58,453 nucleotides of DNA. Origin: a virus. Shown here piece after piece: positions 7,617 through 16,501 of the stretch. The stretch lies in IMG/VR virus record IMGVR_UViG_3300025141_000103, positions 1-58,453 of that record; one strand, given 5' to 3'. The stretch's first letter is position 1. Every line of letters begins with the position of its first letter. The translations under genes were made by a program, and so were the position numbers. The notes below the pieces were generated by a model. The model was not told where the DNA came from, did no database searches, and saw only the letters and a program-made list of their open reading frames with translations.

Positions 7617-8545
7617 TGTTTACTCCAAAATTTATTCCAACGACTGAGGTAATGTTCCTCTGAATATTCTTCTTCCCATCTATCTCTAGCTATCTTAGAA
7701 CATTCATCATAGAAACCTGGCTCCTCTTTCAGTCTGACTGCTAACTCACGAGCTTTATGTAAATCACCCAAGTCTACAGTCAGATTAGGATGACATATCT
7801 CTTGTGTATCTAATCCTTTGTAACCAATACAAGGAATACCATGCCAAGCACAATTCATAGCAAATGTTCCAGCAGCGTGTGTTCTCATTAAATGTATACC
7901 TACCTCAAATTGAGATAAATTAGTTACCCACTCTTTCCACAACTGATAGTTTAGATAATTTATATCTTCTATCTGATTTTCCATCTTCTGCTTTCTACCC
8001 ATTGATGGTGCATATATCTCACACTCAGGTTGAAACACACTAGCCACCATATATGAATCGAATCCACCATACCAACTAACGAAGTTTCCACCCATAATTA
8101 CTTTACCAGTTCCACCTTGACTCTTTGGTGTCATACCATCGGTTAACATTAAACTTCTCATTACAAATACAGGTTTACTTGTAATACCTCTGTAGTATTT
8201 CTTATCACTTTCATTGTGTGCGAAGATATAATCAGCTTCCATCAAATGATTATGGAAATGAAATTGATGTGTCAATGCATAATCTTGAAAATACCAATGA
8301 GGACCTTCTTGTTGGATTGCTATCTTTTTACAATGTTGTTTCAAAGGTATCATGTTTATTTCTGGATTGGTTTTAGGAACTATAACAATACCCAAGTCAT
8401 AGTCTTGTGTAAACTTTGGTGCATGAATATTGTAATGGTCAGCGTCTAATGCACTCATCCATGCAAACTCTGTTCTCATATTGTTATGGGTTGTTCTATC
8501 TATCTTACCATCAAAACCCATTTCTGTAAAGTATGCTATTTTCAT
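7613..8545 (-). CDS. GT-B type glycosyltransferase
   Basis: 310 residues from the ATG at 8545 (MKIAYFTEMGFDGK), preferred because it overlaps the preceding stop as ATGA and follows AAGGAAGAG at good spacing. The N-terminal half looks like a Rossmann acceptor domain (YIFAHNESDKKYYRG). The C-terminal half has the donor-domain signature of GT4-like enzymes: VIMGGNFVSWYGG, FEVGIHLMRTHAAGTFAMNCAWHGIPCIGYKG, where a His/Ala-rich loop replaces the usual E-X7-E. It probably transfers a sugar from a nucleotide donor, but the donor motif is atypical. Confidence 0.7.
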   Translation of the reverse strand: MKIAYFTEMGFDGKIDRTTHNNMRTEFAWMSALDADHYNIHAPKFTQDYDLGIVIVPKTNPEINMIPLKQHCKKIAIQQEGPHWYFQDYALTHQFHFHNHLMEADYIFAHNESDKKYYRGITSKPVFVMRSLMLTDGMTPKSQGGTGKVIMGGNFVSWYGGFDSYMVASVFQPECEIYAPSMGRKQKMENQIEDINYLNYQLWKEWVTNLSQFEVGIHLMRTHAAGTFAMNCAWHGIPCIGYKGLDTQEICHPNLTVDLGDLHKARELAVRLKEEPGFYDECSKIARDRWEEEYSEEHYLSRWNKFWSKQ

Positions 8546-9372
8546 ACGACTGCTCTTCCTTTCATTTCTTCCCAATCTCTATTTTCTCTTACCCTATCAT
8601 TGACTTTTAATACTGCTTGTAGTAGTTCCATATCACCATAACCATTTACTATTGCTGATATATCTTTTGGTAAACAATGTCCACCAAATCCTAACTCACC
8701 ATCAGGACCTGGAACAGCCCAATGTGATTTACCAAGTCTCTCATCATATGTTGCATACTCTACTACTTTATCATAGTCAATATCTATCTCATCACACAAC
8801 ATCTTCATCTCATTAGCGAATGATACCTTAGTTCCCAAGAAACAGTTAATGAAATACTTTACGGTTTCTGCATACTTTGCATTTGTCTTCACGATTGTTG
8901 CGTGTGGAAATACTTTACTATAAACCTGTCTCAATAAACTTGTTCCTCTACGAACACCACCTAATATAATTCTACTCTGATTCTTAAAGTCTTCAATGAA
9001 GTTCATCTCTGTAAGAAACTCTGGATTGAATATAACATCAACACCCTTATATTTTCTATGCAACCTATCTGTAGTTCCTGGTGGAACTGTAGATTTAATT
9101 ACTACAGTTGGTTTGGGAATGTTTGCTAAATCCACTCTATCATCTATTTTTTTTACAACACTCTCAACTATATCTGTATGACAACTACCATCTTTGTTCA
9201 TTGGTGTTGGAACACATACAAATATAACTTGACAGGTTTCAACCAAATCAGTTAATTGAATGGTAGTTTTCCAACCATCATACTTATCGTATGTTTCTAC
9301 AGTATAATGTGGTTCAAACCCAACCTTGATTGCAGTTCCCACGTAACCTTGTCCTATTATTCCTATTTTCAT
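8542..9372 (-). CDS. Shortened UDP-glucose/GDP-mannose-type 6-dehydrogenase
   Basis: 276 residues from the ATG at 9372, which overlaps the upstream stop (ATGA). NAD site GIIGQGYVG at the N-terminus; VCVPTPMNKDGSCHTD; STVPPGTTD; FNPEFLTEMNFIEDF; AETVKYFINCFLGTKVSFANE with the conserved Lys (about 172); and GFGGHCLPKD with the catalytic Cys (about 233). All active-site blocks of the NAD and central domains are present. The family normally runs 390-450 residues; this protein stops about 40 residues after the Cys block, so the C-terminal UDP-binding domain is missing. Expected reaction: UDP-hexose to UDP-hexuronate with two NAD. Activity without the last domain is uncertain. Confidence 0.85.
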   Translation of the reverse strand: MKIGIIGQGYVGTAIKVGFEPHYTVETYDKYDGWKTTIQLTDLVETCQVIFVCVPTPMNKDGSCHTDIVESVVKKIDDRVDLANIPKPTVVIKSTVPPGTTDRLHRKYKGVDVIFNPEFLTEMNFIEDFKNQSRIILGGVRRGTSLLRQVYSKVFPHATIVKTNAKYAETVKYFINCFLGTKVSFANEMKMLCDEIDIDYDKVVEYATYDERLGKSHWAVPGPDGELGFGGHCLPKDISAIVNGYGDMELLQAVLKVNDRVRENRDWEEMKGRAVV

Positions 9373-10529
9373 TGTGAACATAAACCTTTCAACTCTTGTA
9401 TAAATATTTCAGTTGGTTTCTTAAATTCCAATAATATTTTACAATTGTGTTCTAACTTACTTTTCAAATTCATATTTTTCCAATCTAACTGACTAACTCT
9501 TTCAAGTTCTAACAAAATGGCATTACATCTATCATCTACATCTTCTATCTCATCATAACTCTCATCAAATATTTCTGAAAATGTATGAAATCCCCATTCT
9601 TTTAATTGTTTCAAGACACCTGGATAACACCATATAAGAAATGGGTGTCCGTAATAAATCGCTCTTGTTAACTTTTCTGATAAAAATACTGTTGGTGTTT
9701 TGAATCCCGTAGGGTTATTCATTGGTAAAAAATTAGCGGATTCTGGTACAAGTGAAAAATATGAATCATCATAATATTGTTCTAAAACATCTGTTTCAAA
9801 ATCTGACTCTGTAGTTATTTCGTTTTCAACCTCTTTTTGAAATTTATCCATATCTACATGACTATTTGGTAATAACTTATTTAATGCCATATTAGATACA
9901 TAACTCTTATTATTTAATGACTCACTTTTTACAATATAGTTATACATTCTTTCTCTATACTCATCTCTTCTACCAAATAATGAAATGAATGTTTTATTTG
10001 GATTTTTTGGCTTTACTTCTCTTAACCCCTTTCTTCTATAATCTGATAATAGTATATTAATGTACATTGGATAACCAAGTAAATTTATTTTACTATCAAA
10101 GTTATGGTATTCAAACCACTCATCATATGCTTCCCTACAATTCAAATCATTCGTTATAAATAAAATCTTATCTTGTGGTACTGAAGTTCTTTCGCACATC
10201 AAATGAATATATCTTATAACATTACACTCTAAACCATCTTTAGTCCTAAATTCTTCATATCTCCATGTTGATTCTGTGGGTTCTACTATTGCTATAAACT
10301 TTTTATCTGATTTTAAAAATTCTTCATATGTCAACTTGAAAAGATCATCTCTAAAAATACTTTCTAAATTTAAAGTATACATAGGTTCTAAATGTGGATA
10401 TAGAATAGTATTCTCTGTAAGAATATCCCAACTGTCATATAAAAAATGTGGTTTCAGATATTCAAACCATTCTTGATAATTAGAATAATGTTTGTATTCT
10501 TCTACAAATTGTCCATCAAAGAATTTCAT
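9369..10529 (-). CDS. Exostosin/fucosyltransferase-like glycosyltransferase (tentative)
   Basis: 386 residues from the ATG at 10529 (MKFFDGQF), chosen over 10544 because GGAG lies seven bases upstream. The C-terminal third carries TVFLSEKLTRAIYYGHPFLI followed by PGVLKQLKEWGFHTF, a pattern seen in exostosin-like and GT10-like enzymes where the conserved SEK and a following aromatic-Pro-Phe segment contact the nucleotide sugar. The N-terminal half (TENTILYPHLEP, CERTSVPQDKILFITND) resembles a Rossmann domain. It overlaps the SGNH gene by 14 bases. The glycosyltransferase call rests on one motif block, so moderate confidence. Confidence 0.58.
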   Translation of the reverse strand: MKFFDGQFVEEYKHYSNYQEWFEYLKPHFLYDSWDILTENTILYPHLEPMYTLNLESIFRDDLFKLTYEEFLKSDKKFIAIVEPTESTWRYEEFRTKDGLECNVIRYIHLMCERTSVPQDKILFITNDLNCREAYDEWFEYHNFDSKINLLGYPMYINILLSDYRRKGLREVKPKNPNKTFISLFGRRDEYRERMYNYIVKSESLNNKSYVSNMALNKLLPNSHVDMDKFQKEVENEITTESDFETDVLEQYYDDSYFSLVPESANFLPMNNPTGFKTPTVFLSEKLTRAIYYGHPFLIWCYPGVLKQLKEWGFHTFSEIFDESYDEIEDVDDRCNAILLELERVSQLDWKNMNLKSKLEHNCKILLEFKKPTEIFIQELKGLCSQ

Positions 10530-11271
10530 ATAGATGCTCCGCATATTTATAATGTGATTCTACAGTTGGATGAATATTATCTTCCGCACGTGTGAGCTTA
10601 TTCAAGTCAACCCATTCAGCTTCTCCACAAAATTTTTCCTTACCTATCTGTTCAAAATGAAATTTATCCCAATCTATTAAGTTTTCAAATGGTTCTGCTG
10701 ATTTATACTTACCAAATGATCGTGAAAATATGTCTTTGAAAGTTACAAATTTGTATGGAATATTTTTTAGTTTTAATAGATTTTGTGTAGCCAGCATATT
10801 GTTTAATGATTTGAGATAAGAATTTTCGAAAGTGTGGTAGTTTTTAAAAAATGTCCTCCAAAACCATTCAAAAAATTTTGAACCACTAACATAATCAGTA
10901 ATACTGAGAGTAGAATCGGTTACACTTGGTATTGGCATTCCTCCACTATGAAACCAATCTCCCGATGCATTTGTGATATCTGTATCTGTATAACCAAGTT
11001 CCATAGCTTCTTCATTAGTAAAATTATGTTCATATTTACTTACAACCAAATCCTCTCTATCTATACCCGACCACATTACAACTACATAAACATCCTGTTC
11101 CTCTAACTTTGATACCGCTTCTACTATCTTACTAGAAATATAAAAATTGCCTGCAGACCCCTTACCATAATTTGTAAGTTCTCTCCCCATCAATTCTGCT
11201 AAACGATTAGGCCAACCAACACCATGTTGTCCATCTGTAAAACTACACCCGAAAGTTAATAATTGTTTCAT
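10516..11271 (-). CDS. SGNH/GDSL-like hydrolase, GCS variant
   Basis: 251 residues from the ATG at 11271 (MKQLLTFGCSFTDG; GAGGAG eight bases upstream; ATGA overlap with the previous stop). With this start Ser10 falls at the same position as in the paralog at 589..1317. Blocks: GKGSAGNFYISSKI, VYVVVMWSGIDRED, and DNIHPTVESHYKYAEHL with His234. The middle section (NYHTFENSYLKSLN, IPYKFVTFKDIF, DWDKFHF) also tracks the 589 paralog, so this is a true duplicate pair now separated by about 9 kb. It is flanked by two glycosyltransferases. Confidence 0.75.
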   Translation of the reverse strand: MKQLLTFGCSFTDGQHGVGWPNRLAELMGRELTNYGKGSAGNFYISSKIVEAVSKLEEQDVYVVVMWSGIDREDLVVSKYEHNFTNEEAMELGYTDTDITNASGDWFHSGGMPIPSVTDSTLSITDYVSGSKFFEWFWRTFFKNYHTFENSYLKSLNNMLATQNLLKLKNIPYKFVTFKDIFSRSFGKYKSAEPFENLIDWDKFHFEQIGKEKFCGEAEWVDLNKLTRAEDNIHPTVESHYKYAEHLYEIL

Positions 11272-12053
11272 TCGTACCACTCCTCATAAGTTCTTTTCAT
11301 CCAATACTCTGCGTGTCTTTCATTCTTTGGTATAGCATTGAAATGAAATATGTAACCTGTATCTTTGTATATTAACTCATCCTTAGACCAATCATTATGT
11401 CCTGGTATGTGTAACATATTCTTTCTAAATAAATCTGTTAAGTTGAATCTCTCTGGCAAGTACGTCATCTTTATGTCGTGTTGTTTTACCAAGAAGTTGA
11501 CACAAGTTTGTCCTACGCCAGGTATTGGTAAACCATCATACTTCTCTTTATTTCTGACTTCATACAATCTATCTACATTCTCTAAGTAAAACTCTTGTAT
11601 TGTCTTGAAGAATGGTTTATGCTTTTTGTTAGCTATAATAAAACCTGTATTGAAATATTCCCATACCTTTGGTTTCTCCATATCAGGAAACATAAAGTGT
11701 CCCCATGCATTTATACTTCTTGTAACCCATTCGAAACAACCATTGTTAACTACAGCAGTATATTCGTGGTTAGTTCTTTCAAAGAAGTTAGGACAATCAG
11801 GATGAACTATAGTGTCTGCATCAATAATCAATACTTGGTCGTAATCTACCTCATTATGTTCTAAGATGTCAAACACCCATTCTCTCTGATATATGATTGG
11901 AAAGTTGTTGTGGTCCATTATTGGTTCAGTCCACTCAACTAATTCAACATCATGTTTATCACACCATGTCTGCCAGCTCTTTACTGAGTAATGATAAGGT
12001 GTTGACCTACCATTTCCTAAATCTATATTTGGTATAAATACTACGTTCTTCAT
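11268..12053 (-). CDS. GT-A fold glycosyltransferase (DxD type)
   Basis: 261 residues. VVFIPNIDLGNG starts the nucleotide-binding fold; VLIIDADTIVH near residue 75 is the DxD metal/nucleotide motif; EYFNTGFIIANKKHK and GVGQTCVNFLV match the acceptor-side blocks of GT8-like and related capsule glycosyltransferases; FHFNAIPK near the end provides the late His. It is paralogous to 15752..16501 (IDADT/VDVDT, YFNTGFII/YFNCGIIL, WNLTHM-like end). Its first 23 bases are nearly identical to those of the neighbouring sulfotransferase-like gene. Confidence 0.75.
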   Translation of the reverse strand: MKNVVFIPNIDLGNGRSTPYHYSVKSWQTWCDKHDVELVEWTEPIMDHNNFPIIYQREWVFDILEHNEVDYDQVLIIDADTIVHPDCPNFFERTNHEYTAVVNNGCFEWVTRSINAWGHFMFPDMEKPKVWEYFNTGFIIANKKHKPFFKTIQEFYLENVDRLYEVRNKEKYDGLPIPGVGQTCVNFLVKQHDIKMTYLPERFNLTDLFRKNMLHIPGHNDWSKDELIYKDTGYIFHFNAIPKNERHAEYWMKRTYEEWYE

Positions 12054-12673
12054 AATGTTATCATTTTATTACTATTAGTTATTTTATTATAATAAAATTC
12101 TTCTATGTTTATCAGTCTATGAAAAAAAGATTCCTCTATCTCACTCATTTTTAGCTTTTGAATAAATTCCATCTTTTCATCTGGCAAAAAAGTATGCCAT
12201 GCTGTATTGTTATTTTGTTCATGAATATGTGGTATCTTTTCTACCTTATTCCACTCTTTATCTTTACTTCTTAAATACTTCAAAAAATTAATATTACTTA
12301 AATCTTTCAACTGAACAAACTTAGTGTTATAGGATGTACTATATTCATAATACCAAACATAAGAAAACTCATTCCAAACATGAGGACCATCTGCCCAATT
12401 GAAACCATCTCTCTTATCTTGATAATAAGATGAAACAAACTTATCCATAACAGGTCTAACCACTACTATTATTTCATCAAACTCCATATTCCATTTACGT
12501 AAAAAGTTTTCTACATAACAGTCATTTTTATAAAAAGTTCCTTCTTTATGACATATATTTCTTAGTGAACCCGAACCTAATTTCAAATTCATGACAATAG
12601 AAACTTTTCTTGTACCACACAAACCTAACTCTGAGTACACTCCCTTACCTGGTATAAATCCTACGTTCTTCAT
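12050..12673 (-). CDS. Carbohydrate sulfotransferase-like protein
   Basis: 207 residues. NLKLGSGSLRNICH near residue 31 resembles the K-x-G-S-T-S-L-R phosphosulfate loop of family 2 sulfotransferases, and IIVVVRPVMDKFVSSYYQDKR near 70 matches the 3'-phosphate block (R-x2-x-R/K-F-V-S-x-Y). Both blocks are in the right order and spacing. It would move sulfate from PAPS to a sugar hydroxyl. The first eight residues (MKNVGFIP) copy the start of the adjacent glycosyltransferase (MKNVVFIP) and do not look like part of a sulfotransferase fold. It overlaps both neighbours by four bases. Confidence 0.6.
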   Translation of the reverse strand: MKNVGFIPGKGVYSELGLCGTRKVSIVMNLKLGSGSLRNICHKEGTFYKNDCYVENFLRKWNMEFDEIIVVVRPVMDKFVSSYYQDKRDGFNWADGPHVWNEFSYVWYYEYSTSYNTKFVQLKDLSNINFLKYLRSKDKEWNKVEKIPHIHEQNNNTAWHTFLPDEKMEFIQKLKMSEIEESFFHRLINIEEFYYNKITNSNKMITL

Positions 12674-14370
12674 GCAGCTACTTTCAATCTTTCTACTAAT
12701 TTATTAGCTGCTTCAACACAAGTTCCTATCTTACCTGAAAATATAGTATAAACATTGTGAGCTACTTGATTAACAATAGTTGGTCTTGCGTCATCTTCAT
12801 CTCTATACGGTAATACAGTTCTGATAGTAAACATAGAACCAATGTGTTCTAACTTATCGAAGTCTTCAAAGAATTCCATACCTGCTTCTATAAACTTGTT
12901 TATCTTGGTGACGTGTGGATTATGAATAACACCATTGTTCAGATATTCAACAATATGTTTATTTAACACCATTGGATAATCCCCTACATTAGTAGAATGT
13001 ATTGCGTGTTCAACGTGTCCTAAAACGTGATATCCATCCTTATATGGATCGAGACACATAAAAGGTCCATCCATCACAACCACACTCTTATTCTTATATT
13101 GTTCTGGCAACTTAACTACGGGTTTCTCTACCACCTCATACTGATATTGTATTGGTTCATCTAATAATTCATTAATCTTTGCATATGTAGCAATCACAAC
13201 ATAATCATAATCATCAAAATCTTCTTCAGTAGTATGTTTGTTAAGAACTACATTAACACCAGCACCTTTCATCTTTTGTGTAACTTGCACTCTGAGCTTC
13301 TCACTATCGAATAACTCTTCTCCTACTTCTACAGTTAAATCAGTTCCATTAAATGGTTCATTTATATTATACTTCAATCCCATCTCATACAAAAACTTTA
13401 AGTATTCTTCTTTTGACACCATTGAATCACGTGATGATATAGCATAGAAATGATTTACATTTCCATTGACTACACTATCTCCATACTTTCTCTTAAACGA
13501 TTTCAATCCATCCAAACATTCTTGTGCAGTCGATTTACTTCTTGGATAGTGATATCCTCTATGTAACCTATATTGGTTTATATCTGAAGCACACTTCATT
13601 ACACTATCTAACTCTTCGTGCAAAGTTACATTGAAACCTGATGTTGCTAATGCTACACTCGCTGTAGTTCCAAATATTCCACCACCTACTACCAATACTT
13701 TTGGATATAATTTCTTCTTGACTATCTCAGATAGTTTGATTGCATTTAGTGTCATCTTTCTATTCAATTCATAATCACCTGCATTTGAAAATAGAAACTC
13801 AAACATTGTTCTTAGTGGACTATCAGCACTATACGTCATATCATGCTTATTGACAGTATGTGTTACTGCTCTACTATTACCATAAGAAAACTCTGCAACT
13901 CTACCATCTTCTAATTCTATCTCAAAGTTATTTAAATCACCTGTAACATTTTTTACATCAATATCATCATCACCAACCCACATATAAAAATGGTGGTATG
14001 CTAATCTATCAATATAATTCTCATCTTTTTGATTTGGTTTCTTCCAAGTAAATTTGTTGGTATCTTCAATTATATATTCATCTTCTTTTCTCCAACTAAA
14101 TACATCATCAACATAAAGCTTGACGTTGAAGAAATCAGCAAGAGAAAATAATGCTTCAGCACTACGTCTAGTTAGAGTTAATGGTTTCTCACAAAATACA
14201 TTCTTTCTTTGACTTAACCAATACTCCACTTGTTCGTGATGTAAATCATTTGGTGTAGATATGATAATCCAATCTGCATCCTTTGGTTCTACGTACTCCA
14301 CCATATCATTGATATTTTTATCAATGACTGTACCCCATCTACCTTTTCCTATTATGGAAACTTTTACCAA
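12670..14370 (-). CDS. Fusion of Gfo/Idh/MocA-type oxidoreductase and FAD-dependent oxidoreductase
   Basis: 566 residues. The frame has only TTG starts; the one at 14370 (GTA AAA GTT follows) gives MVKVSIIGKGRWG and has GGGAT just upstream. Residues 1-222: NAD(P)-binding IIGKGRWG, ISTPNDLHHEQVEYWL, then NVFCEKPLTLTRRSAE with the EKP signature of Gfo/Idh enzymes, and a possible active-site His pair (RLAYHHFYMW). Residues 223-566: VLVVGGGIFGTTASVALATSG is a FAD Rossmann motif, NQYRLHRGYHYPRS and TIRTVLPYRDEDDARP follow as in DAO-type oxidoreductases of surface-polysaccharide clusters. The Gfo/Idh half is short (usual about 330). An unusual two-enzyme protein, probably for sugar oxidation. Confidence 0.8.
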   Translation of the reverse strand: MVKVSIIGKGRWGTVIDKNINDMVEYVEPKDADWIIISTPNDLHHEQVEYWLSQRKNVFCEKPLTLTRRSAEALFSLADFFNVKLYVDDVFSWRKEDEYIIEDTNKFTWKKPNQKDENYIDRLAYHHFYMWVGDDDIDVKNVTGDLNNFEIELEDGRVAEFSYGNSRAVTHTVNKHDMTYSADSPLRTMFEFLFSNAGDYELNRKMTLNAIKLSEIVKKKLYPKVLVVGGGIFGTTASVALATSGFNVTLHEELDSVMKCASDINQYRLHRGYHYPRSKSTAQECLDGLKSFKRKYGDSVVNGNVNHFYAISSRDSMVSKEEYLKFLYEMGLKYNINEPFNGTDLTVEVGEELFDSEKLRVQVTQKMKGAGVNVVLNKHTTEEDFDDYDYVVIATYAKINELLDEPIQYQYEVVEKPVVKLPEQYKNKSVVVMDGPFMCLDPYKDGYHVLGHVEHAIHSTNVGDYPMVLNKHIVEYLNNGVIHNPHVTKINKFIEAGMEFFEDFDKLEHIGSMFTIRTVLPYRDEDDARPTIVNQVAHNVYTIFSGKIGTCVEAANKLVERLKVAA

Positions 14371-14771
14371 CTTACATCCCAATCTTTAAATTCTGATGCT
14401 ATACAATCTACTTTGTAATCTTTTCTACCACCAACTACTTCCATAATTTTATTTATAGCAGTATTTCTAATACCATTCAATCCATGAGTTAACATAAGAT
14501 TATCTGAACCCTTTTCACCCTTACGAACTTGTGATTCATTATACCAAATGTGTGCATTCATTTGTGATAGAACAACTATAGCTCTGATAACATCACCTGT
14601 TAATTTACCTTTGTGTTCTTTCAATAACATATCTATATCATGAACCATATCACTCATCTCTTTAGCATAGTTCTTTTTGTTCTCTGGTATAAAAACTTCC
14701 TTTAACTGATGTATGCTAAGTCTATCTATTAGTTCACCTAGTGTTGGTAAGAACTTCCTCTGTTTAGCCAT
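14364..14771 (-). CDS. Helical hypothetical protein in the sugar cluster
   Basis: 135 residues, mostly alpha-helical: TLGELIDRLSIHQLKEVFIPENKKNYAKEM, then LSQMNAHIWYNESQVRKGEKG, then RNTAINKIMEVVGG. The opening helix resembles that of 18432..18836 (LSAYFDRLITENIKLFFFKKEKD), so the two may be paralogs; small helical proteins with such an opening are found in bacterial LPS clusters, but I cannot confirm the family. The stop overlaps the start of the Gfo/Idh-FAD fusion, which would couple their translation. Possibly an accessory or scaffold protein. Confidence 0.5.
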   Translation of the reverse strand: MAKQRKFLPTLGELIDRLSIHQLKEVFIPENKKNYAKEMSDMVHDIDMLLKEHKGKLTGDVIRAIVVLSQMNAHIWYNESQVRKGEKGSDNLMLTHGLNGIRNTAINKIMEVVGGRKDYKVDCIASEFKDWDVSW

Positions 14772-15765
14772 TGTCTTCTCCTAATTTTTTAAATTTGTTT
14801 TGATTTTGTCCTAATACATTATCTAAATTATACTGACAAGTTTCGTGATTGCTCATCCATTTACTATTGGATTTTCTCTTTTCCTTGTTAGTCTTCATAT
14901 CTTTTTCACCCTTTACATATTCTCTTTTTAGTGGATGATTTCTGTTGTGAACCTTTAATAAGTTTCTAATTATAAACTGAACAAATGCAGGTCCCATTAT
15001 CTGCTGAGTTACATTTTGAAATCCAGTATCTTCACCACAAGACCAAACACCATGTGGAACATTACAACCATTCTTGATTAAGTCTGTAGATATAACTAAC
15101 CCACTACCATCAAATCTTGGATATCTAATCATTCTTAAATCTACTTCTTCAGTTTCATCATTGATTGCATTCATCTCATCTATGTTCATCGTATACCAAA
15201 TACTGGAAGGATCGTCTTGCCAAGTGTTATGGTGCATTTCGTGATAAGTAGAATTATCAAACTTAGGGTGTTGTAGTATCTTCCAACTGTCATCCCACAT
15301 CTTTCTAACACCATAAGTTGCAACGTATTTGTTTATGTTTTGTGATTCAGCATACTGACTGACTTGTTCTAATGATGGGAATAATTCTTTTGGCATCAAA
15401 CAATCTGACTCACCCCATATGATTAAGTCATAATCCATACAATTATTATAGTTTAAATCTCTACGATAATCACCAATGAAATATGGTTTGTCGTTGTCTT
15501 CATAGTAATGTGTTGTCGTCTTACAACCATAATTCCATAACTTTTTCTCAATCTTAACCCACTTATCTATAATCTCATCTTTTCTTGCAGGGTTATCAAA
15601 CTCCTCAAAGTATTCAGATAGATTTAAACAGAAGTGAAACTTAATATTCTCTTTGTTCTCAACATATTTAAGTGCATTGATACAACTATCTACGAACTCA
15701 CCAACCATATCAATTTCATAGAACATTACGTGTGTTCCGATTATATATTTTTTATTTAACTTCAT
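14764..15765 (-). CDS. Glycosyltransferase-like protein (GT-A, tentative)
   Basis: 333 residues from the ATG at 15765 (MKLNKKYIIG), with GGAAAG just upstream; an in-frame TTG at 15777 is less likely. IIGTHVMFYEIDMVGEFVDSC opens a nucleotide-sugar-type fold, LIIWGESDCLMPKELF near residue 125 places an acidic E-S-D where DxD sits, and RYPRFDGSGLVIST plus CGEDTGFQN near 225-255 resemble late catalytic acidic residues. The last 45 residues are basic and low in hydrophobics (KREYVKGEKDMKTNKEKRKSN), perhaps a membrane-surface or partner-binding tail. Sugar and acceptor unknown. Confidence 0.55.
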   Translation of the reverse strand: MKLNKKYIIGTHVMFYEIDMVGEFVDSCINALKYVENKENIKFHFCLNLSEYFEEFDNPARKDEIIDKWVKIEKKLWNYGCKTTTHYYEDNDKPYFIGDYRRDLNYNNCMDYDLIIWGESDCLMPKELFPSLEQVSQYAESQNINKYVATYGVRKMWDDSWKILQHPKFDNSTYHEMHHNTWQDDPSSIWYTMNIDEMNAINDETEEVDLRMIRYPRFDGSGLVISTDLIKNGCNVPHGVWSCGEDTGFQNVTQQIMGPAFVQFIIRNLLKVHNRNHPLKREYVKGEKDMKTNKEKRKSNSKWMSNHETCQYNLDNVLGQNQNKFKKLGEDNG

Positions 15766-16501
15766 AATTCTTTCCAAAGTTATCCCAATATGCTTGCATC
15801 ACTTGTGTTCTCATAGTCTTTTCAAATCCATTGAAATGCCACAACCAAGCAGTATCTACAAACATAAAGTAATTCAATATTTCTTTTCTCATCATATGAG
15901 TTAGATTCCATCTCTTTGACATCAACTCAAACTCCACGTCTCTGTTAACCATATAGTTTACAGGTGTTTGGTCTGAACCTTTCTTTAATGTCTTGTGTTG
16001 TAAATCTAATATCTGTTGTTCATTTGTCTCATAAAATGATGTTATAGTTTTACATAAATCTTTGTGTTCCTTGTTCATCAATATAATACCACAATTGAAG
16101 TAAGTTTCCCAATCAACTCTTGTATCAGGAAACATATGTTGGTATCCCTCTATACTTTCTTTTAACCAACCTAAGTTATCATTGTCAACACAAGCTCTGA
16201 ACTTACCATTAGCACACTCTTCAAATATGTTTGGTGCGTTCCAATGTATCATTGTATCTACATCAACCATAAAAATGTTATCGTATTCTACATTGTTACT
16301 TTCTAATATATCGTGAACATACCATCTTTGCCAAGTGATTTTCATCTCATCAGGGTTTCTTAGTGGTGTATCCATTATCATTAACTCAGCACCTATCCTA
16401 TTTGCATAGTGTCTCCACGTGCTTAGAGATAACTCTTTGTAATTGTCTACGTCTGATAAATGTTTGGATGGAACACAAGGAATGAATATAATGTTTTTAG
16501 C
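15752..16501 (-). CDS. GT-A fold glycosyltransferase (DxD type)
   Basis: 249 residues if read from the TTG at 16501 (MAKNIIFIPCVPSK), which has GAGG six bases upstream and aligns with the MKNVVFIP start of its paralog at 11268..12053; a GTG at 16516 is the alternative. Core motifs: FMVDVDTMIHW (DxD), ETYFNCGIILMNKEHKD, GSDQTPVNYMV, and WLWHFNGF near the C-terminus. The two paralogs are separated by four genes, so the island grew partly by duplication. Likely transfers a hexose-type sugar; specificity cannot be told. Confidence 0.73.
   Translation of the reverse strand, partial: AKNIIFIPCVPSKHLSDVDNYKELSLSTWRHYANRIGAELMIMDTPLRNPDEMKITWQRWYVHDILESNNVEYDNIFMVDVDTMIHWNAPNIFEECANGKFRACVDNDNLGWLKESIEGYQHMFPDTRVDWETYFNCGIILMNKEHKDLCKTITSFYETNEQQILDLQHKTLKKGSDQTPVNYMVNRDVEFELMSKRWNLTHMMRKEILNYFMFVDTAWLWHFNGFEKTMRTQVMQAYWDNFGKNYEVK

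Noticed and set aside
14450-14457. A T4-late-promoter-like TATAAATA on the minus strand, about 80 bases before the Gfo/Idh-FAD fusion
   Set aside because: An 8-base AT motif is expected several times by chance in DNA this AT-rich, it lies inside a gene, and no set of similar boxes precedes the late genes.
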